From the NCBI GenBank assembly GCA_963784995.1, contig CAWATZ010000003.1, positions 186,001 to 250,000 of the forward strand: 64,000 nucleotides of DNA, in the 5' to 3' direction. Below are positions 10,896 to 20,549 of this stretch, one piece after another. Below the pieces are notes generated by a model. That model was given only the letters and a program-made list of their open reading frames with translations, had not been told where the DNA came from and did not search any database. Position 1 is the first letter of the stretch. Each line of letters begins with the position of its first letter. This DNA is from CAWATZ01 sp963784995 (lineage in GTDB: Bacteria > Planctomycetota > Planctomycetia > Gemmatales > Gemmataceae). The position numbers and the translations under genes were made by a program.

Positions 10896-10949
10896 GCGGT
10901 CCCGCGAAACCCCCAGACCGCTTACTCCGCTGCGCTGCGTGCGCGGCTC
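10868..10949. repeat. Palindrome with 34-bp perfect arms, GAGCCGCGCACGCAGCG family
   Basis: The arms 10868-10901 and 10916-10949 are exact reverse complements with a 14-nt loop. The unit contains GAGTAAGCGG, and its TAA ends the flavoprotein gene at 10895. Two more copies of the same family occur at 32754 and 56704. Confidence 0.95.
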
Positions 10950-11058
10950 CGTCGCGTTTGCTGCTGTCGAAAAAATGCACCCTGAGACGGAACTTTTCCG
11001 GAGGGAAGCGGTCTAATCAGTTAAAGAGTTGGTACTTGATGCCCGGATTGGAGGGAGA

Positions 11059-11884
11059 ATGTTGCGGCAGATTCTCGGTCTCGGTTTGGTGGTGGTGATG
11101 GCAACCTGCCCTCTCTCGGCCAAGGCTCAGGGAAAAAAGAAAGCCGCAGCGACCCCGGCGCCAACCGCCCAGATCGATGCCGATCAGCTCCCGGCCGGCG
11201 AGTACGCCGGCAAGCTCCTTTCCGTGCCCCTGACCAGCGGCAGTTTCACCCTGGAATTGCAGTACAACCAGCTGCAGCTGAAACCCGGGGCCCTGCAAAA
11301 CATCCAGAAGCACAGCGGCCAGGCGGCGCAGCAGCTGCAGCGCGACATGCAGCACATTGCCCGTCTGGAGCAGCAGATCCAGACCTCCCGCAATCCTCGG
11401 CAGGCCGCCCAGCACATGATGCAGTTGCAGCAAGCGATGGCCCAGCTGCAGCAGCATCAGCTGGTCGCCCAGTACAAGCAGGCCGGCGCAGCAGAGCCCC
11501 TTCACGGTCGTTGCCCAGAAGAAGACCGTCGAGTTCCACCTCGGCGGCGACGTGATCGTCCGCACCATGGCCTTGCCCAACGCCTTCGACGACAAGGGCC
11601 AGCTCCGGAAGTACACCACCGAGGAACTCAAGGCCCTCAAGGGCAAGAACACCAAGCTGCCCGGCTACGAGGCCAAACTCGAGGACCTCAAGGCGGGTAT
11701 GCTCGTCAAGCTCGTTCACGCCCCGAACAAGTCGGCGACCTCTTCCAGGACGGCGGACAAGGAGGCCCTCAAGGAAGCTAAGGAGCTGGCTGCGGTCAGC
11801 CCCAAGGGGGTCGTGACCATGATCGTGATCCTTGCGGATGGCTCCAATCCCACGCCGGTCGGGAATCCCAAGGGCAAGAAGTAA
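11059..11884 (+). CDS. Secreted glutamine-rich protein of unknown function, one +1 shift
   Basis: I do not recognise a family. The product has a signal peptide (about 24 residues, ending near LSAKAQG), a middle region rich in Gln, His and Met with heptad-like spacing that suggests coiled coil (residues 75-145), and a Lys-rich C-terminal part. The frame steps +1 near 11490: the Gln-rich segment ends QYKQAG and the rest continues as SPFTVVAQKKTVEFHLGGDV to a stop at 11882-11884. Without the shift the first frame runs into low-complexity sequence. The ATG at 11059 follows GGAGGGA. A secreted or periplasmic role is inferred from the signal peptide only. Confidence 0.6.
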
Positions 11885-11894
11885 GACCCACGTG

Positions 11895-11960
11895 CACGGT
11901 AAGGAGACCGTGCCACGACGTGGCGCTCCACCGGCGTTGTGGCACGGTCTCCTGACCGTG
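11895..11960. repeat. Inverted repeat with 22-bp arms, followed by a direct repeat
   Basis: The arms CACGGTAAGGAGACCGTGCC and its partner near 11939-11960 pair with one mismatch; each arm is itself partly self-complementary. Just after it, a ~24-bp segment containing GCCGCTCGCCTCGTTTTCCC occurs twice between about 11965 and 12045. Confidence 0.85.
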
Positions 11961-12070
11961 CCACGCGCCGCTCGCCTCGTTTTCCCGCAGGAAGCCTCCA
12001 CCGGCGGGCTGACGCCGCGCCGCTCGCCTCGTTTTCCCGCGGACTTTCCCGTTCTTCTGAAGGCGCACTC

Positions 12071-14747
12071 TCAAGGCCGGGCCTGCTTGTTTTTCCGGTG
12101 CAAGAGTGCCTGTGCCGTCGCCGCGTCGCGAGCCACCTCCTTGTTCTCGGCTTCCCGGGCCATTTCCGCGAGCAACTGCTGGGCCTCCTTGCTGCCAACG
12201 TGTTCCAGCACCTCGACCACACGCCGCTGGACAATCTCCGTTGAGGGAATCACAGGGGCGCTGGCGTTGCGTCGCTCGGCGATGGTCCGGAGCCGGACGC
12301 GCACCTCGATCGGAGGGTCCTTCTTGAGCGTTTCCTCAAGGGCCGGGACCGCATGCGGCCCCAGGCGAACCAGCTCGTCGGTCGCCTTCTCGCGGACCCG
12401 GAATTCATCGTGGTCGAGGTCGGCGATCAAGTGGGCAATGCGCTGCGGATGGTCCGGGAGCGGCTTGTTCCACTGGGCCTTCAGGAAGGCAACGGCCCGC
12501 GGCCCCAGGGCCGCCAGCCGGAAGACGGCCTGGAACGCCCGCGGATCGTTCGTCCCATTCAGGTCGCTCCAGTATTGCTCCGGGTCGCCAGCCGGCCGGG
12601 CAATCGCATCCGGCCGTTGCCTGCCCCACAAGGCCGGCACGTCGCAAATCAGGGCGGTGTTGTGGTAGCCGGCCAGGGCCAGCCAGCTGCCGTCGGGAGA
12701 AAAGGAAAGCGACGTGATCTCTCCCGGGAACATCTGGGGCGCGCATCTGCTGGCGCCCGGTGGGCAGATGCCACAGCCGCACCAGGCCCCGCGGCAATCC
12801 TGTCAGGACAAGTGTCTGGCCGTCGGGCGAGAAGGCGAGCGTCCGAAGCGCCCCGCTGCCCACTTCGTTCCAGCGCCCCCGCGGCCGGCCGCTGGCTGTC
12901 TCCCACAAGGTGGCGCAGCCGTCCTGGCAGACCACGGCAGTCCTACCATCGGGGGACAGGGCCAGGCTCTCCAGCTCCCCTCGGCGGCAGGGAAATTCTC
13001 GGACCGTCCGGCCCGTACTCAGATCCAGGAGTCCAAGCCGAGCCTGGTGATCTTTGATCTCAACGAAGAGTACAGTCCGTCCCTCTGCCCCGGCCTGGCA
13101 TCTCTGCCAGGAGTTCCTTGCCGGCAGTGGGACGACATCGCACAGCTTGCCGGTGGCCGCTTCCCAGCGATGAATCGACTCGTGGGCGACACCGACCAGG
13201 AACTGGCTATCCGCGGAAAAGGTGACAAAAGGTAGATTCGCCCACGTGGAGGTCTCGCTCCAACCAGCGCCGGACCGGGTCAAGGAACCAGTCGGCACTT
13301 TCCATCGGTGGACCAGTTGGCCGGTCTCCGTGTCCCAGAGGCGCACGGAGCCGTCCTTGCAGACAGTTAAAAGCCGGCTGCCGTCCGGAGCGAAGCGAGC
13401 GAACCCAACCGGGCTGGGCGGATACTGCCGGGTCGCCCGAAGTTCCCGGCCCGTCAACGGATCCCACCGGCGCAGCGACCACTCGGTCCACTCGTCGTAG
13501 GGAACGGACACCTGGTCATAGGAAGTCGTCGAGACCGTCTTGCCGTCCGGGGCAAAGGCGACCTCCAGCGGCCCGGTGCGATGGCCGGCAGCCAGATGCA
13601 GCTCCTTGCCCTGGGCCAGGTCAATCAGGTGGATCGCCTTGTCCCTGGGGGTGGTAAAGGCCAGCAGCGACCCGAACGGGGACAGAACGACCTCGGTGAT
13701 GGGCACGGCCGGGACCTTGATTCGATGCGTCGCCTTGCCGGTTTCCACTTCCCAGACCCGGAGGAGGCCATCCGCGCTGGAGCTGGCCAGCCACTTGCCG
13801 TCGCCGGAAAAGCTCAGCCGGTTCGGGCGGTGGGCGTCGTCCTCCAGCCGCCGAATTTCCTTGCCCCGGGCCGGGTCCACAAGCCGGATCGCCTTGCCGT
13901 CGGGGGTTGGAACGGCGAACAGGTCGCCGTCCGGCGCCAGCGTCCCGAAGTAAGTCCCGGCCTCCTCCAGCGTCGCCTTCTGGCGCAGCTCGCCCGTGGT
14001 CGGGTCCCAGGAGGAGAAGACTTTCCTCCCGGTCCCCTTGCTCTCCGTGGAAACGCCTCGGAGGCGCTTGCCGTCGGCGGAAAATGCCAGGGCTGTGGGC
14101 GTCCCGCCCATCGTCCAGAAACGGACCTCCCTCTGCTGCTCCAGGTCCCAGAGGAGGATCTGGCCCACCTGATCCTTGCCGGTCCAGCCCGCCAGGGAGC
14201 GGCTGTCCGGAGCAAAGGCCAGGTGAGTCATGGGATTGGCGCCCACGGTTGTCCGGGAAACTTCCTTGCCCCGGTCCGGGTCGAAAAGACGGAGCGTCCC
14301 GTCCGAGCAACTCACGGCGAGGCGCTTGCCGTCGGCGGAAAACGCCAGGGGCATCCAGCCCGGCGAGTAAGGCTCGGTTTTGTCCGGGTAGTCGGCGAAG
14401 ACCGGCAGAGGGAACTGCCGCAAGTTCCGGCCGGTTGGCAGGTCCCACAGCTGGAGCCCGCTCGGACCGCCGTAAGCGGCCAGGGTCCGGCCGTCGGGAG
14501 AGATGGCGAGGAAGGGAAGCCAGGGCGGCGGTGGTCGATCAGTGATGAGGTTCGCCCGGCCCGAGTTCACCGCTTCCACCTGCGCCAGCCGAGCGGATCC
14601 CAGGCGGGCCACGACGCCCCAGGGCAGCGGATCGCCCAGCAGGTCCAGGCGACGCTCTGCCAGCCCCGGTGGTTCCGCGCTGGCGGCCGACGCCGTCGCG
14701 AGGACCAGGCCGGCCAGGAACGCAAGGGTTTTCGTGGAGAGAGACAT
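12071..14747 (-). CDS. Secreted WD40-repeat protein with HEAT-like tail, one +1 shift
   Basis: The product of about 892 residues starts with a signal peptide (MSLSTKTLAFLAGLVLATAS). It continues with at least ten WD40-type blades, each carrying the planctomycete form FSPDG/FSADGK followed by LRLWD-like strands, for example DGSVRLWDTETGQLV. The C-terminal 170 residues are helical and HEAT-like (DLDHDEFRVREKATDELVRLG). The frame steps +1 near 12733 inside a CCCC run: HLPTGRQQMRA passes into QMFPGEITSLSFSPDG, completing a blade. The ATG at 14747 has GAGGA before it. Proteins of this layout are common in Gemmata-like planctomycetes; their partners are unknown. The zinc-ribbon gene upstream ends 7 bp before this start, so the two are probably co-transcribed. 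Confidence 0.8.
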
Positions 14748-14754
14748 GGTTTCC

Positions 14755-15276
14755 TCACCCGGCCCGGAACGAACCGTCGCTGGGACGCGCCGGGGGAAGG
14801 TTTGTGTCGTTTTTGCACCAGACCGTCGTATCGAGCGGTTTCCCGCAACTGGCACAGTGCGAAACGGTCTCGACATAGTTCAGGTAGCAGGCGGAACAGC
14901 CTTTCTGCTGCTCGCCGGCCGCCCGGGCGATGGCCTGGGTCACGAGTTGCTCGTCGATCCCCGCGTTGATCAGCCTCCGCTGGGCGACCTGGATCGGGAT
15001 TCCGGACTCGAGGTCGGCGCGGACTGTATCCAGCTGGCCAGCCCACTGGCTGGGCGGAACGTAATCCAGCACCGTATCGTTGAAGGCTTGCTGACATCCC
15101 TGGCACTTGATGAATTCGCCCAGGTTTTCCTTCTCGAACAGCGGGATAAAATAGAGCGTGAAGTAACGAGCCACCCGGACGTGCTTGTATTCTCGTTCGC
15201 CATTGCACAGCGGACAGAAAAACTGTCCGGCGGCCAGTTCGATCTCACGTCCGGTCGATCCCCAGATAATAACCAC
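14755..15276 (-). CDS. Zinc-ribbon protein, GTG start
   Basis: The product has a first zinc ribbon (FFCPLCNGEREYKHVRVA ... FIKCQGCQQAF) and a second CxxC pair near the C-terminus (CSACYLNYVETVSHCASC). Between the ribbon halves lies a hydrophobic segment (YFTLYFIPLFEKENLGEF). This matches a widespread small family with the N-terminal form xIIWGSxGxE. That form and a GAGGAG box 8 nt upstream support the GTG at 15276 as the start. An ATG 45 bp further upstream would add 15 residues and has no ribosome binding site. The function is unknown. The gene runs directly into the WD40 gene. Confidence 0.7.
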   Translation of the reverse strand: MVIIWGSTGREIELAAGQFFCPLCNGEREYKHVRVARYFTLYFIPLFEKENLGEFIKCQGCQQAFNDTVLDYVPPSQWAGQLDTVRADLESGIPIQVAQRRLINAGIDEQLVTQAIARAAGEQQKGCSACYLNYVETVSHCASCGKPLDTTVWCKNDTNLPPARPSDGSFRAG

Positions 15277-15404
15277 AGATGCTCTCCTCGGGATGATCGG
15301 TTCCAACGCAGCAGATAGCATAAAGGCCCCTGGAACACCCCGTCAAGGAGCCAGGTGCAAGCCGCACGTGGCTCCGAGCGGGCCCACGGTCGCGCCAGGG
15401 TGGC

Positions 15405-16865
15405 TCACTCCTTGACGAACCAGGTCTTCGCCAGCGAATCGGTCTTGAAGAACTTCAGGAGCATGTCCGCGACCTTCTGCACGCCGCTCTGACTTGGGTG
15501 CGTACCGTCGCCCCCCAGGTCCTCGCGCTTCCAGACCAGGCCGTCGCTCTTGCGCGGCGTCAGGCCGTCGCCCCAGAAATACGGCCCCCACAGCAGCAGC
15601 GGCGACTTGACCGCCCCACGGGACGGATCGTAATTCAGCTCGGCGTCGCCCTTGATCTGGTCCTGGATCAGCCAGCGGACCACGAAGGCACCCTCATACG
15701 CATACGGCTCGGGGTTGAGCGGAGTGTTGGCCCAGCCGCCGTAGATCCGGCTGCCAAGGTAGGCGATGCGAAGGTTCGGGAAGCGTTCCTTGAGGTTGTG
15801 CAGGACCGTCACCGTGTCTTTTTGCAGTTGCTTGCCATGCTCGGAGAGTTCGCCCTTCGGCCCCGCGTTGGCGAGCTTGATCCAGGCGATCTGCACCTGT
15901 TCGGGGCTGACGCCAGCCGCCTCCAGCCGCTGGGCCGCGACGTTCCAACACGGGTTCTTCAGATTGGCCCACCGCGCCATGGTCTGGCCACCCTGGGCAC
16001 AATCCACGATGGTCAGCCGGGCCGACTTGTCCTCGTCTCGATCGGCGATCTTCTTGAAGTAGGAAAACTCCTGGGTCGCGTTGGACATGCTGATCGACAC
16101 CAGGACGATCTTGCCGTCCTTCGCAGGCTTGCCCCTGGCGTCCAGCGGCTGAATCTTCGCCGTCTCCTTCTTCGCGGCCTTCTGATGCGCTTCGGGCGGC
16201 TCGTTCTTGCCGCCGCCGTAGAGGCCGCCGTCCTCGCCCTTGTACCTGTCGCTGGCCGTCATCTCGGTGAGCGGCTTGAGACCGACGGAGGGTTTGCCGA
16301 TCTCCTTGAACACGCGGATGGTCTTGACGAGGCGTTCGCCGTCTTTCATCTCGAAGACAATCTGGACCGAGGCGCCTTCCTTGAGTTCCTTGGACTTGAG
16401 ACCAGCCTCCAGCGGTTTGTTGTCCGTGGTCACGACCTTGACGTCGGCAGCCATCTTGAAGGTGCGTTCCTGCCCACCCGCGAGCACCAGCAGGCTGTTC
16501 TTGTCGGCATCGACTTTCTTGAGGGTGCCCTGGACCTGGGCCGCCCCGGGGCCGGGTCGTGTGCTGCCCAGTCGGATGGCCTTGATGGTCGGAGCGCCGC
16601 CCTCCGGTTCGACGGTAACCGTGACCACGGTCCCTTCCTTCAGCTCCTTGGACTTGATGCCATCCGCCAGCGGTTTGCCGTCCTTGCCGAGGACTTTGAT
16701 GTCCTTGGCGAGCTTTGGGGTGTGGTCCTGACCGCCCGGACCGGTAACCACGATCAGGCCCTTCTCGACGTCGAGTTTCTTGATGGTGACCACCGCCTCG
16801 AACGCCGGCAGGCTGCCGGCAAGCAGCACCAGCGCAAACACGGCAAGCAGCAACAATCGTCGCAT
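15405..16865 (-). CDS. Secreted SGNH/GDSL-like hydrolase with a duplicated N-terminal domain
   Basis: The 486-residue product has a signal peptide (MRRLLLLAVFALVLLAGS). Two consecutive copies of a ~65-residue module follow, both of the form KKLDxEKGxxVV...KLAKDIKV...DGKPL...KSKELKEG (about residues 25-90 and 100-165). From about residue 235 there is an SGNH-type domain: KIVLVSISMSNAT for the nucleophile block, YLGSRIYGGW, and DGTHPSQSG near residue 465 as the Asp-x-x-His block. The first Ser lies in SMSN rather than GDS, so catalysis is likely but not certain. The ATG at 16865 is preceded by GGAGGAAG. An acetyl-ester or polysaccharide esterase role would fit the family; the substrate is unknown. 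Confidence 0.72.
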   Translation of the reverse strand: MRRLLLLAVFALVLLAGSLPAFEAVVTIKKLDVEKGLIVVTGPGGQDHTPKLAKDIKVLGKDGKPLADGIKSKELKEGTVVTVTVEPEGGAPTIKAIRLGSTRPGPGAAQVQGTLKKVDADKNSLLVLAGGQERTFKMAADVKVVTTDNKPLEAGLKSKELKEGASVQIVFEMKDGERLVKTIRVFKEIGKPSVGLKPLTEMTASDRYKGEDGGLYGGGKNEPPEAHQKAAKKETAKIQPLDARGKPAKDGKIVLVSISMSNATQEFSYFKKIADRDEDKSARLTIVDCAQGGQTMARWANLKNPCWNVAAQRLEAAGVSPEQVQIAWIKLANAGPKGELSEHGKQLQKDTVTVLHNLKERFPNLRIAYLGSRIYGGWANTPLNPEPYAYEGAFVVRWLIQDQIKGDAELNYDPSRGAVKSPLLLWGPYFWGDGLTPRKSDGLVWKREDLGGDGTHPSQSGVQKVADMLLKFFKTDSLAKTWFVKE

Positions 16866-17050
16866 GGTCTTCCTCCTTCGCAAGGATTCCAGGATGCCAA
16901 TGAGGATCATATTCCGAAGAGGCCCGAATGGTTCCTCTCGGGAGTGGACTTTTTTCGCGCAGCCGCGGCATCAATAGAAAAACCTGGCGAATTCTTTTCC
17001 GGGGCGCTGCGCCCGGGGCAATTTCACGGCTACGTATCCAGAGGGCGGTT

Positions 17051-17617
17051 ATGGATCGCGAAGCGGAAGCCGACGGCCCGGCGGTGGAGCAGTTTCGCTC
17101 CTATCTGCTGCTGCTGGCCCGGCTGCACCTGGGCCAGCAGGCAGGCCCCCGAATCGAACCCTCGGACCTGGTTCAGCAGACGCTGCTGGACGCCCACCGC
17201 CAGCGCGGGCAATTTCGCGGGCGGGAGCCCGCCGAGATGGCCGCGTGGCTGCGGCGCATGCTGGCCTGCAACCTGGCTGACGCGGTGCGGGCGCTGCACC
17301 GTGGCAAACGCGACGTGGGCCGGGAGCGGTCGCTGGAGGCGGCCCTGGCGGAATCGTCGGCCCGGCTGGAGGCGTGGCTGGCAGCCGAGCAATCCTCGCC
17401 GAGCCAGCAGGCGGTCAAGAACGAGCAGCTGCTCCGCCTGGCCGAGGCCCTGACCACGTTGCCCGAGGCCCAGCGAGAAGCGGTGGTGCAGCACTACTGG
17501 CAAGGGCTGTCTCTGGTCGAGGTCGCCGCCCAGATGGGCCGAACGCCGGCGAGCGTCGCCGGTCTGCTCCAGCGCGGTCTGAAAGCATTGCGCGAAATCC
17601 TGAATGAGGGAGAATGA
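17051..17617 (+). CDS. ECF-type RNA polymerase sigma factor, kinase-linked
   Basis: The 188-residue protein has a sigma-2 region (EPSDLVQQTLLDAHRQRGQF near residues 35-55) and a sigma-4 helix-turn-helix (ALTTLPEAQREAVVQHYWQG...VEVAAQMGRTPASVAGLLQRGLKALREIL). It is typical of planctomycete ECF factors encoded beside Ser/Thr kinases. The kinase gene starts 3 bp after its stop, so the two are one operon and the kinase is the likely controller, in place of an anti-sigma factor. I chose the ATG at 17051, before which lies GAGGGCG; the open frame extends further upstream without useful similarity. Confidence 0.88.
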   Translation: MDREAEADGPAVEQFRSYLLLLARLHLGQQAGPRIEPSDLVQQTLLDAHRQRGQFRGREPAEMAAWLRRMLACNLADAVRALHRGKRDVGRERSLEAALAESSARLEAWLAAEQSSPSQQAVKNEQLLRLAEALTTLPEAQREAVVQHYWQGLSLVEVAAQMGRTPASVAGLLQRGLKALREILNEGE

Positions 17618-17620
17618 GCC

Positions 17621-18891
17621 GTGTCCAACAATCCGAACCCTGCGGCGTCCGAGCAGCACCTCCACGAGGTCATCGCGGCCTATTTGCAAGCGATCGACAA
17701 GGGCCAATCTCCTGACCGGCAGGAGTTGCTGGCCCGGCACCCCGACCTGGCCGACTCGCTGCAAGCGTTCTTCGCCGACCATGACCGCATGCACCAGGCG
17801 GCCGTCGGCCCCACACCGGCGGATCAGCCCACCCTCGGCCCGGAGCCCACCGCCGCTGCCCCTGTGCTGGGCCGGGTGCATTATTTCGGCGATTACGAGC
17901 TGATCGAGGAACTGGCCCGCGGCGGCATGGGCGTGGTGTACAAGGCCCGGCAAGTGAGCCTCAACCGTCAGGTGGCCCTGAAGATGATCCTGGCCGGCCA
18001 GCTCGCTTCCGCCGCCGACGTGCAGCGCTTCCACGTCGAGGCCACCGCCGCCGGCAACCTCGACCACCCCAACATCGTGCCCATCTATGAAGTCGGCGAA
18101 CACGACGGCCAGCATTACTTCAGCATGAAGCTGATCGAGGGCGGCTCCCTGGCCGAGCGTGCTGCCGACACGGCAAAGCTGCCCGAGAAGGAACGGCAGC
18201 GCTGGGCGGCCCGGATGCTGGCGACGGTGGCGCGGGCGGTCCACTACGCCCACCAGCGCGGTATCCTGCACCGCGATCTCAAGCCGGCCAACATCCTGCT
18301 GGACAAGAACGGCCAGCCGCACGTCACCGATTTTGGCCTGGCCAAGCGGGTCGAGGGCGGCAGCAACTTGACTCAGTCGGGCGCCATCGTCGGCACACCC
18401 AGCTACATGGCGCCGGAGCAGGCCAGCGGCAAGAAGGACGTCAGCGCCGCCGCCGACGTCTACAGCCTGGGTGCGATCCTGTACGAACTGCTGACCGGCC
18501 AGCCGCCGTTCCGTGCGGCCACGCCGCTGGACACCATCCTGCAACTGCTGGAGCGCGAGCCCGCCCGGCCGCGCGAGCTGAAGCCGGCCATCGACCGCGA
18601 CCTGGAAACGATGTGCCTGAAGTGCCTGGAGAAGGAGCCGGCCCGGCGTTACGGCAGCGCCGAGGCCCTGGCCGAGGACCTGGAGCGTTTCCTGCGTGGC
18701 GAGCCGATCAGCGCCCGGCCGGTGGGCAGCCTGGAGCGTGGCTGGCGCTGGTGCCGGTGGGACGGCCACCCGGGGCATAGCCGCTGGCCTTTGGGGCGAC
18801 ATTGGCATTGGCGGCTGTCGGTGGTTGGGCAAGGTCATCCAAGCAGAATCTCCTAGACCTCTCTGGCATTCGTGCAATGCACCGTCCCTAG
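17621..18891 (+). CDS. Ser/Thr protein kinase with a C-terminal membrane helix, two +1 shifts near the end
   Basis: The kinase starts at a GTG immediately after the sigma-factor stop. A short helical N-domain (LQAIDKGQSPDRQELLARHPDLADSL) precedes the catalytic domain from about residue 90: GGMGVVYKA loop, VALKMI Lys, HRDLKPANILL, DFGLAK, and GTPSYMAPEQ. All catalytic residues are present. After residue 370 the direct frame turns into unlikely sequence and stops at 18856. Stepping +1 at the GGGG run near 18775 and again at the GGGG near 18805 gives a hydrophobic helix (GIAAGLW, ATLALAAVGGWARSS) as in other kinases here, ending at TAG 18889-18891. The sensory part after the helix is then almost absent. 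It probably phosphorylates or senses for the adjacent sigma factor. Confidence 0.85.
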
Positions 18892-18988
18892 CGCCGGGCG
18901 GCTCACGCGGGCACGACTGGGAACTTCCAAAGACTCGTTCGCTTGGCTGGCTGCAGCCCCTGATTCGGCTCGCTTTGTGTTGGTTTCC

Positions 18989-19342
18989 TCACCCGCGAAC
19001 GACAAGACCTGCCCGCCCAAGTTCAAGGAACGAGTGGGTTTGGAACTCGCGGACGATGTCCGGGATGAGCGGCATCACTAACGTCTCCAGGTCCCGGTTA
19101 CTGATGTTCCCGGTCGAGATCAGCAGCAATTTCGCTGGACGACCCCGAAGCAGATGACCATCGACGAAGTCAGCATCCTTGCTGACCACCACTCGTTGCT
19201 CCCGGTCGGCCACATCGTTGATCTGCTCGTCGGTCGTTCGGTTGCCGTCGGGCAGATCAAGGGTATGGCGGGTGTCGCACCCCACGGCAGCCAGCCAGGC
19301 GACCATCCGCCGAGGCAGTTGTGCATCGACGAGGAAGTTCAT
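18989..19342 (-). CDS. DUF5615 PIN-like putative toxin
   Basis: The 117-residue protein begins MNFLVDAQLPRRMVAWLA, the standard start of DUF5615 proteins, which have a PIN-like nuclease fold. The conserved acidic residues are visible: Asp in FLVDAQLP, Asp in DEQINDVADRE, and the Asp pair in VVSKDADF. It overlaps the upstream DUF433 gene by ATGA, the usual arrangement of this toxin-antitoxin type. A ribonuclease activity is inferred from the fold. The 97-bp gap between it and the kinase gene shows nothing. Confidence 0.88.
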   Translation of the reverse strand: MNFLVDAQLPRRMVAWLAAVGCDTRHTLDLPDGNRTTDEQINDVADREQRVVVSKDADFVDGHLLRGRPAKLLLISTGNISNRDLETLVMPLIPDIVREFQTHSFLELGRAGLVVRG

Positions 19343-19572
19343 GGCACTATCGGTTGGAGGCGGCGCGTCTGAGCAAGCCGAGCGGCGAAGGCCAGCACAG
19401 CCAAAAGGTCGTCGCGCTCGAGGTCTTCATAGTCGGCCAAGATCTCGTCGATGGTCATGCCCGAACTGAGCAGTTCCAGGAGCATCTCCACCGGGTAGCG
19501 CAGTCCGCGGACGCACGGTTTGCCGTGGCAAATCGCCGGATCGATCGTGATTCGAGAGAGTAGTGTGTTCAT
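19339..19572 (-). CDS. DUF433 antitoxin
   Basis: The 77-residue protein has the DUF433 signature almost complete: ITIDPAICHGKPCVRGLRYPV followed by MLLELLSSGMTIDEILADYEDLERDDLLAVLAFAA. DUF433 proteins are small winged or HTH-like antitoxins that pair with DUF5615. Its ATG at 19572 lies close to a TATACT box, so the transcript may have a very short or no leader. The stop overlaps the start of the DUF5615 gene by ATGA, so antitoxin and toxin are translationally coupled with the antitoxin first. Longer in-frame upstream starts give unlikely sequence. Confidence 0.9.
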   Translation of the reverse strand: MNTLLSRITIDPAICHGKPCVRGLRYPVEMLLELLSSGMTIDEILADYEDLERDDLLAVLAFAARLAQTRRLQPIVP

Positions 19573-19578
19573 GCTCCC

Positions 19579-19584
19579 AGTATA
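19579..19584 (-). promoter_or_regulatory. TATACT -10 box of the DUF433/DUF5615 operon
   Basis: TATACT, preceded by TTGG, lies 7 to 12 bp before the antitoxin ATG. A start site about 7 bp downstream would coincide with the ATG, so translation may be leaderless. No good -35 box is seen 17 bp upstream. The rest of the gap up to 19877 (about 300 bp) holds nothing I can support. Confidence 0.4.
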
Positions 19585-19877
19585 CCAAAATCGAACGCCT
19601 TCCGCCGCCATCTCCTTGAGCAGCAAAGCCGAGTCGGGTAGACGGCCAGCGCCTTGCCGGTCCTCCCGGCGTCTCCCGCGGGGCATTATCGACCGTCGTG
19701 CAGGTTTCCAACCGCCCCCTCCGAACCAGACAGGCACCTTTGAGCGCATCCCAACAGAGTGGGTCAGGCAACCCAGAGGTATCACGCTCAACCTCTCCCC
19801 TGTTGCACGGGGATCAACAACGCCGTTACTCGGCGCACCGTGGCCCGTCTGCTGTTGCGGATGGTTCAGTCCGGATA

Positions 19878-20549
19878 CTACTTGCTGTTGATAAACGCCT
19901 CGACGATTTCCTTTGCTTCAGGCAGGCCCGCGCCCGTCTCCTCACGGTAGACCTTGATCGCCTCGCTCTTTGTGGCGGGGTCCCTGGCCAGCTGCTTAAC
20001 CCTGTCCGACAACGGCTTCCCGTGAACAAGGATGTCCGAAGAGCTGGACCTTTGGAGTGTCTTCGCGATCTGATCCAGCTTCTCGTAGACGTTCACTTCG
20101 GCGTCCTCGCCGCCCACGCGGTTGGCCGATCGTGCCCGGACCGGCCGGATCAGCGCCCGCGCCGTCGCGACGACAACGATCAAGCCGAGGCCGCCGGCGA
20201 TCGCCAGATACACCGGGTCAGGCCGCCGGGGGTCGGGCGGTCCCGGGAGCGGCTGGATCACTCGGAAGACGCCCCCGGCGACGGCCACGACCGCGAACAG
20301 GCCGAAGGCGGCCAGATACCCCCACCCCCACACCTGGAGCGGGACGAAGTAGAACGAGTGCTCGGTCCCGCCACGGTTCCACCGGGTGCCGCAGTGGACG
20401 CACACCGCCCCGGCGAGCAGCAGAGACCCGGCTGCCGCCAGCGTGAAGATCCAGAACGACTCGACGTTGATTAGACCGGCGCACGACGCCAGCAGCGGGA
20501 ACAGCGAAACGACGGCCAGCAGCCCCCACCCGCGCCAGATCAGCAGCAC
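19878..20549 (-). CDS. Membrane protein with a ribosomal L7/L12-type C-terminal domain
   Basis: The 223-residue product has about four hydrophobic segments (GWGLLAVVSLFPLLASCAG; SFWIFTLAAAGSLLLAGAV; LAAFGLFAVVAVAGGVF; YLAIAGGLGLIVVVATARAL). A short cytoplasmic helical part follows (VYEKLDQIAKTLQ). The tail SEAIKVYREETGAGLPEAKEIVEAFI is the helix-turn-helix of the ribosomal L7/L12 C-terminal fold, also found alone as small uncharacterised proteins. I chose a GTG at 20549 because GGAGGG lies about 8 nt before it and the first membrane helix starts at once. Function unknown; the L12-like part may bind other proteins. Confidence 0.62.
   Translation of the reverse strand: MLLIWRGWGLLAVVSLFPLLASCAGLINVESFWIFTLAAAGSLLLAGAVCVHCGTRWNRGGTEHSFYFVPLQVWGWGYLAAFGLFAVVAVAGGVFRVIQPLPGPPDPRRPDPVYLAIAGGLGLIVVVATARALIRPVRARSANRVGGEDAEVNVYEKLDQIAKTLQRSSSSDILVHGKPLSDRVKQLARDPATKSEAIKVYREETGAGLPEAKEIVEAFINSK

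Noticed and set aside
13581..14969. Plus-strand frame opposite the WD40 gene
   Set aside because: Low-complexity Gly/Arg/Pro-rich product, antisense to repeated WD40 blades.
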